A DNA stretch of 64,000 bases from Carettochelys insculpta (taxonomy: Eukaryota; Chordata; Testudines; Carettochelyidae): positions 176,436,798 through 176,500,797 of the forward strand of contig NC_134138.1 in NCBI RefSeq assembly GCF_033958435.1. Direction: 5' to 3'. Below, piece after piece: positions 9,341-22,458 of this stretch. The stretch's first letter is position 1, and each line of letters begins with the position of its first letter. The notes under the pieces were generated by a model that did not search any database, was not told where the DNA came from, and saw only the letters and a list, made by a program, of their open reading frames with translations. A program made the position numbers and the translations under genes.

Positions 9341-12300
9341 GATGTCTGGCTAAGCCAGCTCTATGATTTCTTTGTGCCACAAGAGCAGTGAAAGGAAGCT
9401 AGAATGGAACAGATGAAGAATCTGCAGGAAAAGAGAGTCATGGTGGGTGAATGAGGTATTAGAAATGGTGTCCAAAGCAACAGAGGTCAAGGAGGATGAA
9501 GATGGAGTTGAGAGCCAAAGAGCTGCTCAGAAGACATTCATTAAAGAACTAGGAAAAAACGGATTTAAAGGAGGAGGCACTGCATCATCTCTGCTTTTGG
9601 ATTCACTCCAAGTCCTAAGATTTTGAAAGATGTCGTGAAGGCCTCAGAAATCTCCCTCCAGCCTAAGGTTAGGCACCAATGGCAGTGATCCAATATGCCT
9701 CCTTCCTAGTACAATACAGATGTCAGATTAAATCTCACCAAATATGGAACACCTCAGTACCACTATCTATGAAATGTTCCTAAATGCAGCACTGTTGGTG
9801 GTCTGAGAGACTGAAGTATTTTGTTTAGCCACATAAGAATTACAAGATGTACAACAGCAGTAGGTAGTCCGTCGTGTCCAACGACGTCTTGAGCTTGCAC
9901 AGGCTCATCAGTTGTCAACTCGCATGTGGATGAGGAGTCCAAGCTTTGAATGGTGTGGGTGTTCACAGTGGGGGCAAGGGAATTGTCCTGGTTCTGTTGG
10001 TGCAGCTGCTGCTGTTGCTTTCTTCCTCCCACAAGCATCAATGAGGCATACCATAAGCTGGTCCTTTATAACCCTTCTATTGTTTCACTCCCTGGTGTGG
10101 GATAGCAGACCTGAATACAATGGAGGTATTTGGTTTAATTCTAATGCATGGCCATTTGGAAATTAAACTGTCTTGTTCCCTAATTCGTTCACATAAAACC
10201 AGACATTCCCAAGTTAACTCTTTAATTCTATTTATGCAGAGTCATGAAGTGTAGTGCCAGTATTCAGAGATGTTATTGTCACTTAAAAAAATAACTATTA
10301 GAGTATAAAGCTATGCAGTGGAGAACAGACTTATCCCTATTTCTCCTTTAGTGCCACTTGTTCTCTGCCTCAGTATCTATGGTTGCTGAACCATAAAACT
10401 CTGGGCGTTTCCTAAGCTACACAGATAGTCCTGAATCTGAAGAGCTACTCACTTGTTAGACCACATATTAGCAGCATTGCTAATTCCAGCCACTCCAACT
10501 CTGTGAATCAGGCTCCAAAAATCATGACATTTATTAAAAAAAAAAAAATCACATGGTTCTTAAGCCATATGGCAATCAAGCTCAAACAACTTTGGTATCT
10601 TTATTTGGCCGCTGGTATTTGAATCTTTAGGGGTCTTATTTTCTAGCTTTTCACTGTAACCACAAGGGCTAGAAGCTTACTATATTTTTTTAAATGAAAG
10701 CTGAGGTTCTGAGTCATCTGAAATGGTGAGAACTAGTTTTTTGTGGGTGTGGTTTTTTCCCCCCTCCATAGCTCCAACTCCCATGTGAGAGGACAATGTA
10801 GGACATGGCCGACTATAAATATTTACACCAATCCCTTCCCAAAGCTGGAGTCTGCGGGCCAAATTCCACTCACTCAGTTTGTGGTAAATGAATCGTGACT
10901 CCACTGATTGCAAGTTACTCTGGCTGTACCTCTGTGTAACTGAAAGAAGAATATGAACTCAAGATTCTACCACTGTCCAGTGCCATTACCTTGCAGTCCA
11001 GCTCAAAGATGGGATGACCCACCTCGGATCATAATGCATAGGGGAATGGGACAAATATGTTACCCGGGACGATGTTTTAAAAAGTTGGTGGTCTATCAAT
11101 GTATCTTTCATTAACCATTTTGTGTCTGGTAGCAAGGGATAAGAAGAAATGCACCCACGAGACTCAGGAGACATTTTGCCTTGCACATAAGAAGGGTGAT
11201 CATGAGGAAGAAAGTGGGATCTCCCTGGATTATCTCAGAGGGAAGTAAATTAGCATAAGGCTTGAGACGCAACAAACACTTACTTCAAAAAGGTCAATTC
11301 GCAGAGCTTGGATAAATTATGTGTTACTTTGCCACTTGGCATACAAACAAGCACAGTATTAAACAGTCACATGGTAAACACTTACTTCTGTTCTTTAACA
11401 TGTACAGCCTGTCACGTAAGCAAAACCAGTCTGGCTGTTTCACTAACCACACCACAGATCACCAAGGAATAGAACTTCATCTCTATAAACACCAAAACAA
11501 AACAGTAACTTGGGTTGATGCAATAACTTCTAGCTAGAAGCAATAGTAAGCTCTTAGTTTTTGTGGACTAACCACTAGAGATGAATACAATACATCTAGG
11601 GTTGAATTGTAGCTTTGCAACATACCCTGTGGAAGGAACAACAGATAACTATACCACCCCAGGAGCTGCTCAAGAAATGAGTTGTGCCTCTAATAAATCC
11701 CTTCCCTGCTTCTCCTTTGCCACAGGGAAAGAATAACTTGCTCCTGGCCTAAATCAGCAATAAATTGCAAAACCATGAGCTAATGTGACCTTCCCTCCCC
11801 CGTTGCATGGGAGGGAAGTAACAGGAGTACAGCACCAATTTATTCCTGCACATCCAGATAAAAGGTCAGATAGACTGCATGAGAGTGCAAACATGGTTTT
11901 TAATTCCATTTATACCCCTACATGGTTGTACAATCCAGGACTCAATTTGCCCACAGCCAGGGAACTGGAGATACAGACGCAGTTTTTCCACAAACTCTTT
12001 TGTTTGCTTCCTTTTGATAAATTGTGTCTGACTTACATGTCTGCTTTCTTCACAGCGTAGCTGCCTGCTACATTCTCAGTGCACAGTGCTCAGTTTTAGC
12101 AGTTAGGGCTACAGTAACTGTTGAAGACAGGGCCCACAGAGGAGAGCCATCTAATCTCTAGTGCAGTTCTAGTACCCTGCACATCTTAATACTATGTGGA
12201 GTTTTTAAAAAGTCTTGTTTTTCCCCTCAAACTGAATTTTTTTAAAAGAATACTTAAAATGTAATGTCTCATCCCTTTTAACAGATGCCAGCTGCATTGC

Positions 12301-13982
12301 CTATTACTAAAACATGTACAAATCTATGATTTTTACCACCAAGTGACTGTTCTAATATAAGATCAATTCTTTCTCTAGAGCCTGGTTTGTCATTTTTTTT
12401 TATAAATAAATATATACATTTTTTTAAACCAGAAGGCACTTGTCTTCACAAATGAGAAACTCCAGCTGAAGGTCTGATCCTGGGTCTATCAGCGTAGTTC
12501 CATGGATGTCACCTGAGCTACACTGATTTGTACCAGCCGAGTCTCTGGCTGCACAATGAAAAGGCAAGAAAGTGTGTTCAGCCTTGAATAATTTGCAGAT
12601 GCTCTAAGGAGTCATCTCTGTTTGTTACTCATGCAAACTCCCCATGAGCTCCCATTTCAGTATATTACAAGAGCAAAGACAGTAAATCACATTTTTGCAT
12701 ATAAACTGTTCCAGTATTCATAAGGAGAGGTTTGCAGAGCCAATTCTGCTATCTTGGATTCAGTATGAAGTTTCCTATGGCACATTATTAAGTTTCCATT
12801 CTGATCAATACCCTATTTTATGTAAGGCATCTAGAAAAACAGTGCTTCTCCAAGCAAAATGTTAGCAAGACTAGCTAATTTATTATTTAGAAGCCATCTG
12901 CTTTCCATGATTGTCTCAACTGGTGAAATATTTTGAATAAAAATGCTGTAATTTAACTCATCTCTTATCTGTCACTTTAGTGTATAGTATGCATTATGCA
13001 ATCCTGAAAGGGTTTGAAGCAGGAGGTTTTTGTTTGTGTGTTTGTTTTTTGTGCAGTTCAGCATTCAAAACTGAACCTTGCTGTGTAGAGAAATTCATGT
13101 GGGAGCAGTGATCTGAAACAGTGTGTGTCAAATGCTTAAAGTGTTATTCTAGTGAGAAAAATATTTTGTGAAAGTGACAGATTGGTATTGTTTTATATTA
13201 GAACATGGCAAACCCTATAAAAGATCAGTTCAACGTGTACTGGAAAATATTAGCACCTGAACTGTTTATTGAGAACACAAAATAGTATCCAAGCAGTTCT
13301 CTGAACTTCACTGGTAGAAGTTGTACTATGACACAAGATTTTCTAAATGTGAATTAGGGTTACATGAAATAAACTGTATTTTCCAGCCCAAACCCAAGAA
13401 TTCTAGTAGTAACTCAAATCGGGATAGAAAGACAGATCTACCATTAATCTAAATTTAATGGAGAGCTCTAAGTTTTGCCTTAACACAATATCAATAATTG
13501 GATTTAACTCTAAATTCCTACAAAAAGACACTTTTTGTCTATATTCAGGCCCCAGTCCTGCAAATGACTCTACCTGAAGATTTGCCTGCAACCACGTGTA
13601 GGATTCAAGCTGTGGATTCTTCACCCCGCCACTTCTTGGCTCAACAGAACTTATGCTATATTATTCTCTATGGTCAGTGCCAATGAGCGACATTAACTTT
13701 GAAGTTAGAAACTCAAGTCATACAAATCATTATTTGGAGCCAGATTGTTACTCCCACCTGTGACCAGTTACTGAAACAAATAGCCCAAGTGGTATTCAGG
13801 GAGATAGGTTAGAGGGACTAGAATCCACCTCCACAAACCAGCAGGCAAGCCAAGGAAATGAAACAGAACTCCCCTTTGTGATCCCACTGTCTACTCAATG
13901 CCAATGAATATTACTGTACAGAATAAATTCAGATTTCCCTGGGATTTCACCCCAGTTATGTGTCCCAAACACACAACACTAT
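9341..13982. other. Unassigned non-coding DNA with scattered old repeats
   Basis: No gene is supported. A short conserved-type interspersed repeat is suggested at about 10855-10945 (GGGCCAAATTCC followed by ACTCCACTGATTGCAAG). Similar motifs recur near 25915, 30365 and 39355. A CAG-rich frame lies at 9763-10041 on the - strand without a recognisable domain. Confidence 0.45.
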
Positions 13983-14326
13983 GGCTACGTCTACACTACA
14001 GAGATCTTTTGAAAGAAGCTCTTCCGTCCACACACAAAGGAGTGATATGCTCTTTCAAAAGAGAGCATCCACACAGCCACCACTCTTTTGAAAGAACAGG
14101 CCAGGGATTGAAAATGAAGACTGTTCTTTTGAAAGAAGGGTCCTGCGGAGCATCTACACACGTTTTCTTTCAAAAGAAGCTTTCGAGAGGGGGTGCTCCT
14201 CCTGAAACGGGAAAGGAAGAATGATTTTAAAAGGAGCACCACATTCTTTCAATTTCCTTTCAAAAGAAAGCTTTTTGTATGTTGATGCTCCATGGGCTCT
14301 TTTGAAAGAACCCCTTAGATACAGCC
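13983..14326. mobile_element. Harbinger-like MITE (TTTTGAAAG subfamily)
   Basis: This is a 344 bp element starting GGCTACGTCTACACTAC and ending TTAGATACAGCC. It holds at least eight copies of CTTTTGAAAG or its inverse, spaced along the whole length. It has no coding capacity. The subterminal motif resembles that of Harbinger B (TTTCGAAA decayed to TTTTGAAA), so mobilisation by that lineage is plausible. Confidence 0.8.
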
Positions 14327-14369
14327 TAAGAAATGGACTGAGCACTCTCATTATATGATATCTTCTTTG

Positions 14370-14722
14370 TGTGAATACAGTAGATTCCACGGAATATGTA
14401 GTAGATTTAAAACAAACAAAAGGAATTCTTTCTTCATGCAGCTCACAGCCAGTCCATGAAACTCCTTGCCAGAAGATGTTGTGAAGACCATGATTTTAAC
14501 AGGGTTCAAAAAAGTATTAGATAAATTCATGGAAGACAGGTCCAGCAATACTCATTAGCCTGGATGGGTGGGAATGGTGTCCCTTGCCTCCGTTTGTCAG
14601 AATCTGGAAATGGGTAACAAGAGAGGGAACATATAAGGATTATCTGTTTTGTTCACTCCCTCTGGGGCATCTGGCATAGGCCATTGGTCTAACCCAGTAT
14701 TGTTGCTCTTATGACTATTTAT
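14370..14722 (+). mobile_element. CR1-like LINE 3' end
   Basis: The + strand contains a decayed reading of the C-terminal reverse-transcriptase product (NSLPEDVVKTMILTGFKKVL then LDKFMED). It is followed by a 3' untranslated region rich in CCTCTGTTTG and CTCTGGGGCATCTGGC-type phrases that I recognise from turtle CR1/L3-like tails. It is 5' truncated, as is usual for LINEs. Confidence 0.75.
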
Positions 14723-15205
14723 GTAAATACACAGCTGTAATATATGCAGTTAACAAGCCGTGCCAGTACTTGACCATATTCATGTGTTTGCATGTTACAG
14801 TCACATCTTTGGTTTTGTCTTTAGATTGATTCACAGGATTGACACAGTTGGAACAATTTTAAATTATAATTCTCCGTGTATTATTAATAAGAATATATAT
14901 TTTTTGGAGAACCAAGACCTACATATTGAGAGAGAAGTGAACAGTTTATTGTGTAATTTCCATCTGATAAACTGTTTGCAAAACATTCACTTTTGCATTA
15001 TTCAAAAATTACCTGTAACACCTGTGGAAAATTTTGGCAGTATTACCCCCAAGTTATTAATCCCCAGGAGTATGCTTGTAATTCTTATACAAGTTACAGC
15101 AGCAATTTGATTTCAAGCAGTTGACTGGATTGTTCATCCACGACAAGCGGTTGGCTGTGTCATTGCTCAGCTGTTTTATATTTCTCTAGCATATTCCTGT
15201 AGCGG
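14723..15205. other. Unrecognised AT-rich non-coding DNA
   Basis: One 116-codon frame (14760-15110) has no domain features. Nothing else is visible. Confidence 0.45.
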
Positions 15206-15858
15206 TCAGTGTTCCCTATAATGTTTATGTCCATGTGCAGAATGACTTTTGTTATGTGCACCAACAAGTAGGCAATGTAGCACGCAGCAAGTCACTCCGC
15301 ACACAGGCAGTGTGTGGTGTGGCTGGGATGAGGGGTTAAGCTGCAGGGAGGGACTCAGGGCTAGGGCAGAGGGTTAGGGCGCAGTGTGAAGGATCTGGCT
15401 GAGGTGTACAGGTTCTGGACTGGGGTGAGGGATTAAGACTTCAGAGTCTGGGCTTCCCCAGGGAGAAGAGATTTCTCCCAGCCCTCTCCCACCACAGCAT
15501 CTTAGGGTCAAATGAGAGGCATCTTTTTATAGATGCAGCAGCTCCAGTGGGTGTGGGTGGGGCGCAGGAGGTGTGCCTATCCTCTGGCCATGGCAGCTCG
15601 GGGGCAGCTCCATGCTGGGCCTAGTGGAGGGGCACCTCTACCTCAGCTGCGGTAGCTCCCTGCTGGGGCCTGTGGGGAGTGGTCCTCCCTTTCCTCCAGC
15701 CTTCGCAGCTTCCTGCTGGGGCCATGGGGAGAAGAGCCTCTACCCCAGTCATGGCAGCTTTGGTGCTTGGAGAGAGGAATCTTTCCCCACTACAGCCCTG
15801 TGTGGGGCATAACCAACAGTGTGCGGCGCTTTGGCCTTATAGCTTAGAGGGATGTTAG
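15206..15858. mobile_element. hAT-like non-autonomous DNA transposon
   Basis: The left end CAGTGTTCCCTATAAT and the right end GCTTAGAGGGATG match, with mutations, the inverted terminus CAGTGTTCCCTCTAA. The interior is G-rich on the + strand (GGGATGAGGGGTTAAG, TGAGGGATTAAGA). Fragments with the same terminus occur inverted at 54130-54201 and 54900-54985. Confidence 0.6.
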
Positions 15859-18199
15859 TATTTGCTTTTGCAACTACATTCATTTGGGAATGTTTCTTTG
15901 AACACAACTCTAGTGTCAACTTTCTGATATAATTTCAATCGAAAATTTCTCGGAAGCTATAAAGATAATCCCCTAAATCATGGTGGTGACATCCTGGTTG
16001 AGTTTCCCCCTCTGGACACTCACCAAGTTGCTGCGTTTGGGTATTATGCTGGGGCACTTAAGATTCCCTTGGTCTGAGCAGGCTTCAGCACTGTCTCTTG
16101 TTGCTTCTCTGGATCACTTCCCAGACACAGAATCAGCCTGTTAACTCTTCCAAGAATTGTGACACCTGGGTACAGCTTCCGTACGCTTCTAGAACCATTG
16201 CCCTTCTCCAGTCCTCCATTATCCAGCATTGTGGGTGCTCTGGTGGACAGCTGACCTCTCCAGGAACCTGTGATAGTTGAGTCATGTAATACAATTCCAA
16301 ACCCAGTCGGTATCCTTTCACCTTGGCTGGTTCCATAAGCAAATAAATCTTTTATTCTGCTCAAAAAGCTGGGCTGTTTTTTTTTTTAATTTTTCACTCA
16401 GCCCCGATGGCTTCAAAGGCTAACCCTAACACCCCACCTCTTTGCTTCCCCTTTGTATGGAAAGCCCCCTCAGTTCAGAACCCTTGGTTTCCCAGGTCAG
16501 GTGAATTCCTTAGCATACCCATAGCCTGTCAGAGCACTCATTAAGGTTAATGACTATTGGTTTTTCTGTAGCTTCTTGTAGACTGGGTGGCCAATAGTGA
16601 CCAAGAACCTTGTCAGGCTATGGTTGAATCACTACATTTTGAGGCATTGAGAGACACACAATTTTCATAAAATTAACCTGATGTTGTAAATTCTACATAG
16701 AAGTATCCCCCCCACCCATATCATCACAAAGGGCAGCTCATCCAGCATTTGTTGTGAATTTTGCTTTTATTATCTCCCATTGGCACTTGTACTATTTGGT
16801 GGCTAGCATGATGTCCCCATAGTACTTTGGAGAGATCTACTAGCCTCACATTCTCATTTTGCCCTATAGTTTGGTCAAGAAAGGTATGTATTATATCCGT
16901 TTGTTATTTACAAATTATCTTTACTGAAGCCTCAACTCAGCAAGCATGTAAGAATCATCAAAGCATGTAAGAATTTGATTAAATTCAAGGCCAGTTAAGT
17001 ACATCTTTATGTAATTTACTGATCAGGAAGGGACTTAAGACTGCTTAAAAGACACTGCTGAATTGGACCCATAAAGTAAAATCCTCCACCACAGAAAATG
17101 GTGGAAGGTTTACTATTGACATCAGCAGGATTGGATCAGATTTATAGTCTAGTAGTGCTCAGTCCTTTGAGGCATTATGCGCTCTGGTTTTGGCGCAGCA
17201 AAGTACTTCAACACATGCTTAAGTTCAAGCCTGAGTAGGTCCATTAAAATCAATGAAACTGCTCACAAAGACCTGGAGTAGCATAGTGATCCTGGTAGGG
17301 TCGGCTGTATTTCAGTACTGCCACACAAAAAGAGTAGCATCTATAGAACCATCATGATTACTTCCTGATTCTCTGAGGTGGAGTTGGAAGAGCTCTGAGC
17401 CTGACTTAACGTGGTGTATAGCTCTGAGAATATAACCCAAAATGGTGAGGCCGTGGGCTCAAATTTACTCAGCTCCTCTGATTAAATTTTAAATATAACA
17501 TTTCCTGCAGCAACCATCTGTTATTCAAGAAAAAAATAAGCCCAGTAACCAAGTAACATGCCCAAAAGCAATGGTATAAAGAGATAATGCTCTAAGCTTG
17601 GTAGCAAAATGTTCTGTCATTCCCTTCTCCCTAAATGAAGTTGTGGGACATTTGCCAAGGAAATACAATATAACAGACAAGCATGAATAAATAAAACATA
17701 ACTTGTCCACTTGAAAGTTACCTCCCTAAAACTGTCAAAACTGTTTGAAAAGTGTTCCTCACTATTCTTAAATCATTAGGCTATCCAATATGATAATAAG
17801 GTGGATAATTGCTAATCCTCCCCGTATCCAATGATTCACACACCTTGTGGTCTTATCAACTCATGGAGGCCTGGAGGATCACTGCTGGATCTTCTGTTGC
17901 ATAATTCAGACCAGTTTACAATCTCTTTTGAGAAAAGACCTGGAATCGCTCTTAAATCTCTGTGCTGAGAATTGAGTCAACCTCTTGTAATAGCCTAAAT
18001 TATTGCTGAAAAACATTATGTTGTTCCAAGAGCATGACAGTCTGTATAATATAGTACAAATTATGGGCACATACACCTATGAAAACATTTTTCTTATTAC
18101 ATAGGATGCTAGCTATGATCCCCATATTTAGGTTGCACAACATTTTTCCATTATACAAGATTCTTGTTACTTTCCCCATCCTTAGAGAAGCTCTTAGAA
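15859..18199. other. Unassigned non-coding DNA
   Basis: No gene is seen. 16000-16400 looks like an old retroelement segment but lacks diagnostic ends. An amniote-type interspersed motif (AACACATGCTTAAGTTCAAG then CCATTAAAATCAATGAAA) lies at 17210-17265. It recurs in related form near 45370-45480. Confidence 0.4.
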
Positions 18200-18785
18200 C
18201 TCATTTCCTACCCCAACTTGTTAGGCCCCAGGGTGGCACAGCATAGCAGCAAGAGTAAATACAAAGTACCCCAGCTGTTGAGGTGGCATTGCCTAGTGGC
18301 CAGAGTCACAGTGGCTTTCTTTTCCCCCTTGAGCCCACCCCCTGCCAGGGATTTAATGGCAGGGGGTTAGCATGCCACTGGGTCAACTGGAAATCCAACT
18401 ATAACATGCTGATTCAGTTGGGTGGTAGTTACTACCACCTCACCCTCTCTGGGTCCCTTCCTACTCTGGGTCCTAAGGCTGGTGTCTGTGGGCTGCTGGG
18501 GTTACTGGGTTCTTCCACCAAGTGGACCTTTCAGGCCATTTTGTGCTCTGGACTCCATTGGAATTGATGGCATTTCAATCAAGATACCAACAGTTCTTTA
18601 CTGGGCGCCTCTGTAGGTCCTTCCTCTTCAGCCATCTCCCCCTGTCTGAATAGGGGTTACTGTCTCTTATATTTGCTGGCCACTTGGCGCATGCCCAGCA
18701 GCCCCTCAGGGGCATGGCCTCCTCAGCCAAAAGATTGGGTTTAACCCACTCAGAACCAATGCAGTGCAGGTGCACCATGTCACAG
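18200..18785 (-). mobile_element. LTR-like segment (solo LTR candidate)
   Basis: Read on the - strand it begins TGTGACATGG at 18783. A TATA-like AAATATAAG box sits at about 18670 in a GC-richer context, followed by sequence of the kind found in turtle Gypsy/ERV LTRs. I could not find a matching second LTR or an internal coding region. Limits are approximate. Confidence 0.4.
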
Positions 18786-19033
18786 GATTCATGGAGGCTC
18801 TTTGTACCTCTTCTTCTTTGTGCACCCTTATAGGGTCAGACACAGTCACAAGTCATCTCTACCTCACTCTACAACAAATTATTCACACATTTTCTTAGAA
18901 TAGTAGAAAAGGCATGGTATGTTTGACAAGCTGAGTCCCAATAATACCTCTCCTCTCACTGCTTCAACTAGTTCCCATTCTGTCCAGCCTCCTCTTGCTT
19001 TGGAAAGGTCTGGGAAAACAAATGACTCTTATA
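18786..19033. other. Unrecognised flank of Harbinger B
   Basis: A short interval between the LTR-like segment and the second Harbinger element. Nothing is identified. Confidence 0.4.
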
Positions 19034-19291
19034 AGCTGTGTGTACACTAGAAAGAAATTTCAAAAGGGGGAAACATCGCAAATCAAAATAAGGGATTTTG
19101 AAATGGCATGGCTACACACACAAACAGATCGCTGTACCAATCCGCTATTTCGAAAGAGCCCCCACCTCCCTATGCTTCGAAAGGGAGCGTCCACATAGAA
19201 ACATGAGCTCTTTTGAAATAATCAGCTAGAAAACAACACACAGAGTCACATGGCCAACAAGCCCTTCCAGGTCTCACAGCCAGCAGCCACC

Positions 19292-19304
19292 TTAAAGGGC
19301 CCCT
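19292..19304 (+). promoter_or_regulatory. Candidate transposase promoter motif in Harbinger B
   Basis: TTAAAGGGCCCCT sits about 65 bp before the start codon region. It is the same motif and spacing class as in A1. Confidence 0.4.
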
Positions 19305-19360
19305 TCCAAACACATCCACCCTGCACACACACAGCACTGCAGAGCAGTACACAGCACTGC

Positions 19361-20701
19361 ATGGACCATGGTCCAAGAACAGGAGGAGAATAGGGCTGAT
19401 GACTCCACCCACACCAGGACCCAGGTGGTGATTGCCACCCTGGGCATGGTGGATGCCCTGGAGCCCACCTACTCTGCCCCCCATTGGGGTCCTGCAGGCC
19501 CTGGCAATGGGGCAACCACCGCTCCCCATTCCTCATCCCCCTTGGTGCCTCTGGAGCCACCCCAGCAGTGGGGAGTGGTGGGAGAGGCTGGTACTGGGCC
19601 ATGGTGAAAGGTGGGTCATGAACTTTAGAATGACAAAGCAGACATTCACGGAGCTGTGTCAATGGCTCATGCCTGCCCTGCACCATGTGGATGCCCGCAT
19701 GCAGGCCGCACTCCCAGCTAAGAAGCATGTGGGGATCACCTACTGGAAGCTCACCACCCTGGACAGCCATTGTTCAGTGGAGCACCAATTTGGGGTGGAC
19801 AAGGCCACCGTCGGAGCTGTCCTCCTGGAGGTAAGTCAGACCAGGGCCCCACACCAACCCCAGGAAGGGGTGGCAGGGGGCCCCCAGGTGGGGTGCCTGC
19901 AGGGAAAGGGGGGGCCACTGATGTGCAGGCCCCGCATGTTGGTGCCCCTCTTCTACAGGTGGTCCTGGCCCTCAGTTGCACATCCTGTGGAGGGCTGTCT
20001 GCCTCAGCGACTTGGACGATGCCATGGTGGGATTTGCAGCCCTCGATTTCCCGAACTGCTTCAGCACACTCAATGGCACACATATAGCTATCCACGCCCC
20101 GGACTGCAGCATGGGACGCTACATAAACCGCAAGGGGTACCACTCGCAAGGGCACCATGCACATAGCTATCCATTCATTAATGCCAGGAGCTGGTGCTCT
20201 GACATTTGCGTGGGCTAGTCTGGGCAAGCCCACAATGCATGGGTACTACACAACTCCTGGCTGGGGTGGCACATGGAAGAGGGCACCTACCACCCTGCCT
20301 GGGAGCTCCCCGTGGGGGACATAATGATGCCACCATGTATAGTGACCAGTGGGTTGTACCTTTTGCAGACATGGCTAATGCACCCCTACGCTGGGCACAC
20401 CACCGCCAGCCAGGATACTTCTAACAACCTCCTGAACCATGCCCACGATACTGCAGAGTGGGCCTTCAGATGCCTCAAGGGGTGTTTCCGATGGCTGGAT
20501 GTCAGCCTGCCCAACGTCCACGGGATGGTCATGGCCTGTTGTGCTCTGTACAATATAGTGGAAGGCAAGCACAAGTGCTACATGCTGGGGTGGGCTGCAG
20601 ACCATGGCTCTGGCTATGAGCAGACACCCATGGCCCTGTCCCACCAAGCACATTACGATGGGGTTAGGATCCGGGAGGCCTTCGAACTGGAGCCACGCTG
20701 A
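19361..20701 (+). pseudogene. Harbinger transposase pseudogene, subfamily B, both catalytic Asp replaced
   Basis: Homologous in layout to the A1 transposase. The start region is ATG at 19361 or 19368, and a frame change follows near 19560-19610. The segment NFRMTKQTFTELCQWL leads to KATVGAVLLE and a donor GAG|GTAAG at 19831. An acceptor CTACAG at 19958 opens exon 2. The first catalytic block reads TLNGTHIAIH (Asn codon at 20072-20074). The second reads AHNAWVLHNS (Asn codon at 20234-20236). Family members have Asp at both places. The Glu is still seen in AEWAFRCLKG (20456-20458). Several frameshifts and a TAG at 20217-20219 also break it. Both Asp-to-Asn changes are G-to-A, as expected of cytosine deamination on the other strand. 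The stop is TGA at 20699-20701. This copy cannot make active transposase. Confidence 0.85.
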
Positions 20702-21230
20702 CCTCCACCTGGCACTCTGGCTCACACCCATCCTGCAGCACACACCCCACACACACGCAGAGGACACTGGGTTGCACAAAAAAGAGTTTAATAACTGGGA
20801 GCCAACTATATACATGTAAATAAAGAGCACTGGTAACTATGGTGTGGAGTCTTCCTAAGTGAGAACTAAATAGGGGGGAGAATGGGGAAGAACTATATAA
20901 AATGCGGGGGGAAGCACAGCCCCATGGCTGGGGCCACAGGCATGGCCGGGCCTAGTCCCCCACTGGGGTGAGGGGGGTGAGACCCTGGGGGGAATGGGGG
21001 CACCTGCTGCCCCGGGTGCAGGGGCCCTGTCAGGGCTGGAAGGATGGGGAGGTAGGATCATCCAGGAGCTAGGGGGTGGGGTGCTGGGGGAGGTGGTGGG
21101 GACAGCCTCCCCAGGCTCACACTGGCAATCAGGCAGCAGCCCAGGGTGAGCCGGTGCATGGGTTGAGGGTGGGTAGGATAAGGGTGGTGAGTTCGGGGGC
21201 AGAGGGAGTGGGTTTGAGGGTGGAGGGGGG
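20702..21230. other. Region between the convergent genes of Harbinger B
   Basis: The 3' end of the transposase unit is followed by ATAAATAAAG at about 20816, a likely poly(A) signal region. GC-rich sequence leads into the decayed 3' part of the opposite gene. No separate gene is seen. Confidence 0.5.
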
Positions 21231-22458
21231 CTAGCTGTCTGAGGGCTGCAGCTGCCTCAGGTCAGACATCCCTCCACCAGGCCCTGTCATCCCGCTCCAT
21301 CTGCAGCCACTCCTGGAGCATGGCGGTCTGCGCCCAGATGGATGCAGTGTGGACCTCTGCCGCCTCCGGGGCTGGGCATGAGGCAGCCTGGGCAATGGGG
21401 AGGAGGGTTCTCTGGCTCCATCAGATGGTGGTGCAGGTGTGGTCCGGCCCTCAGAGGATGATGGAAACACAAGGGAGAGAAAGGCCACCCATCAGCGCTG
21501 TTGCCTGGGTCCGGGGTCTCTGCCCATACCACCCCCGCCATCCCCTGACCATCCCCCAAGGTGCTTCCTCCCCTGCCACACCCCACCCTTGGGGCTCCCA
21601 TGTGGACCCTGGGACTGCATCTGTGGAGTGACTGCTGGCTGCAGCCTGGCCCCCATGTCCCTTCCAGGTCGGTAGGGCCGGGGTGCTGTCCACAGGCATG
21701 GGTGCTGGATGGGGCCATGCCTGGGTCTGGGACAGTGCAGAGGAATGTGAGATAACCCCTCCCCCCCCGGGCCACCCGTTATCTACCTGGGGCTCCAAAC
21801 AACAGGTCCAGGGACACCAGCTTTGAGGGGGCCTGGCTGGAGGTACCAGAGCTGATGGCGATCACAAGCAGCCTCCCACTCTTCTGAGTCGTTCCCTAGC
21901 TCTGCCGGTGAGGTCTGGCTCGATAGTCCTGGCTGGTCATGCGGGTCCATCTCCTGGTCGGTGTTGGGCCCGCCTGTGTTGACCACTGCTGATGGCTCAG
22001 GGATGTCCTTCAGGCCAAGGAGCTGTTCCAATGCCTGATAGTGTGGGCACCTTGGCCCGGCCTCTGCCCCCAATCACCTGTAGGCATCCCTGGCCTGGCT
22101 ATTGGCCTGTCTCAGCTCCCTGACCTTTGATCAGACCTGATTGGCCATGCGCTGGGGGTGTCCCCACCTCCGCAGCCCCTGTGACAGCTGCTCGAAGGCA
22201 GCTGCATTGCAGGACCACCCAGCGCTATGAAGCAGCACTTTCTCCTCCACCCAGGGGCAGAGGAGGTCTTTTACCTCGGCTTCTGTCCAGGAGGGGGCCT
22301 CTCCTCTTCTGGCCCTTGCTGTCCTCTGATGACCCTCTTGGGCTGGGAGGTGGGGGCCTCCTGGGGGTCCCTGGAGTGTGGGGTGGCTCACCGTCCAGCT
22401 GATGGGCAGTGTGGCACATCTGTCTGGGCTGCCGGAGCATTTGCCAGGAAGAGGTCAT
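21231..22458 (-). pseudogene. Harbinger Myb/SANT-like protein pseudogene, subfamily B
   Basis: On the - strand the frame 22391-21783 encodes a Pro-rich lead, then APSWTEAEVKDLLCPWVEEK, the start of a Myb/trihelix-like domain. It continues through FEQLSQGLRRWGHP to the helix KVRELRQANSQARDAY and an acidic tail. Two stops interrupt it, just after MANQV and just after the DAYR motif. Comparison with A1 suggests a further exon within 21488-21231, now poorly conserved. Its job would be binding the subterminal repeats for the neighbouring transposase. The start and exon ends are uncertain. Confidence 0.75.

Noticed and set aside
9763..10041. Gln-rich - strand frame, possible host exon
   Set aside because: The Gln run comes from a CTG-type simple repeat and the rest shows no motif or splice sites.
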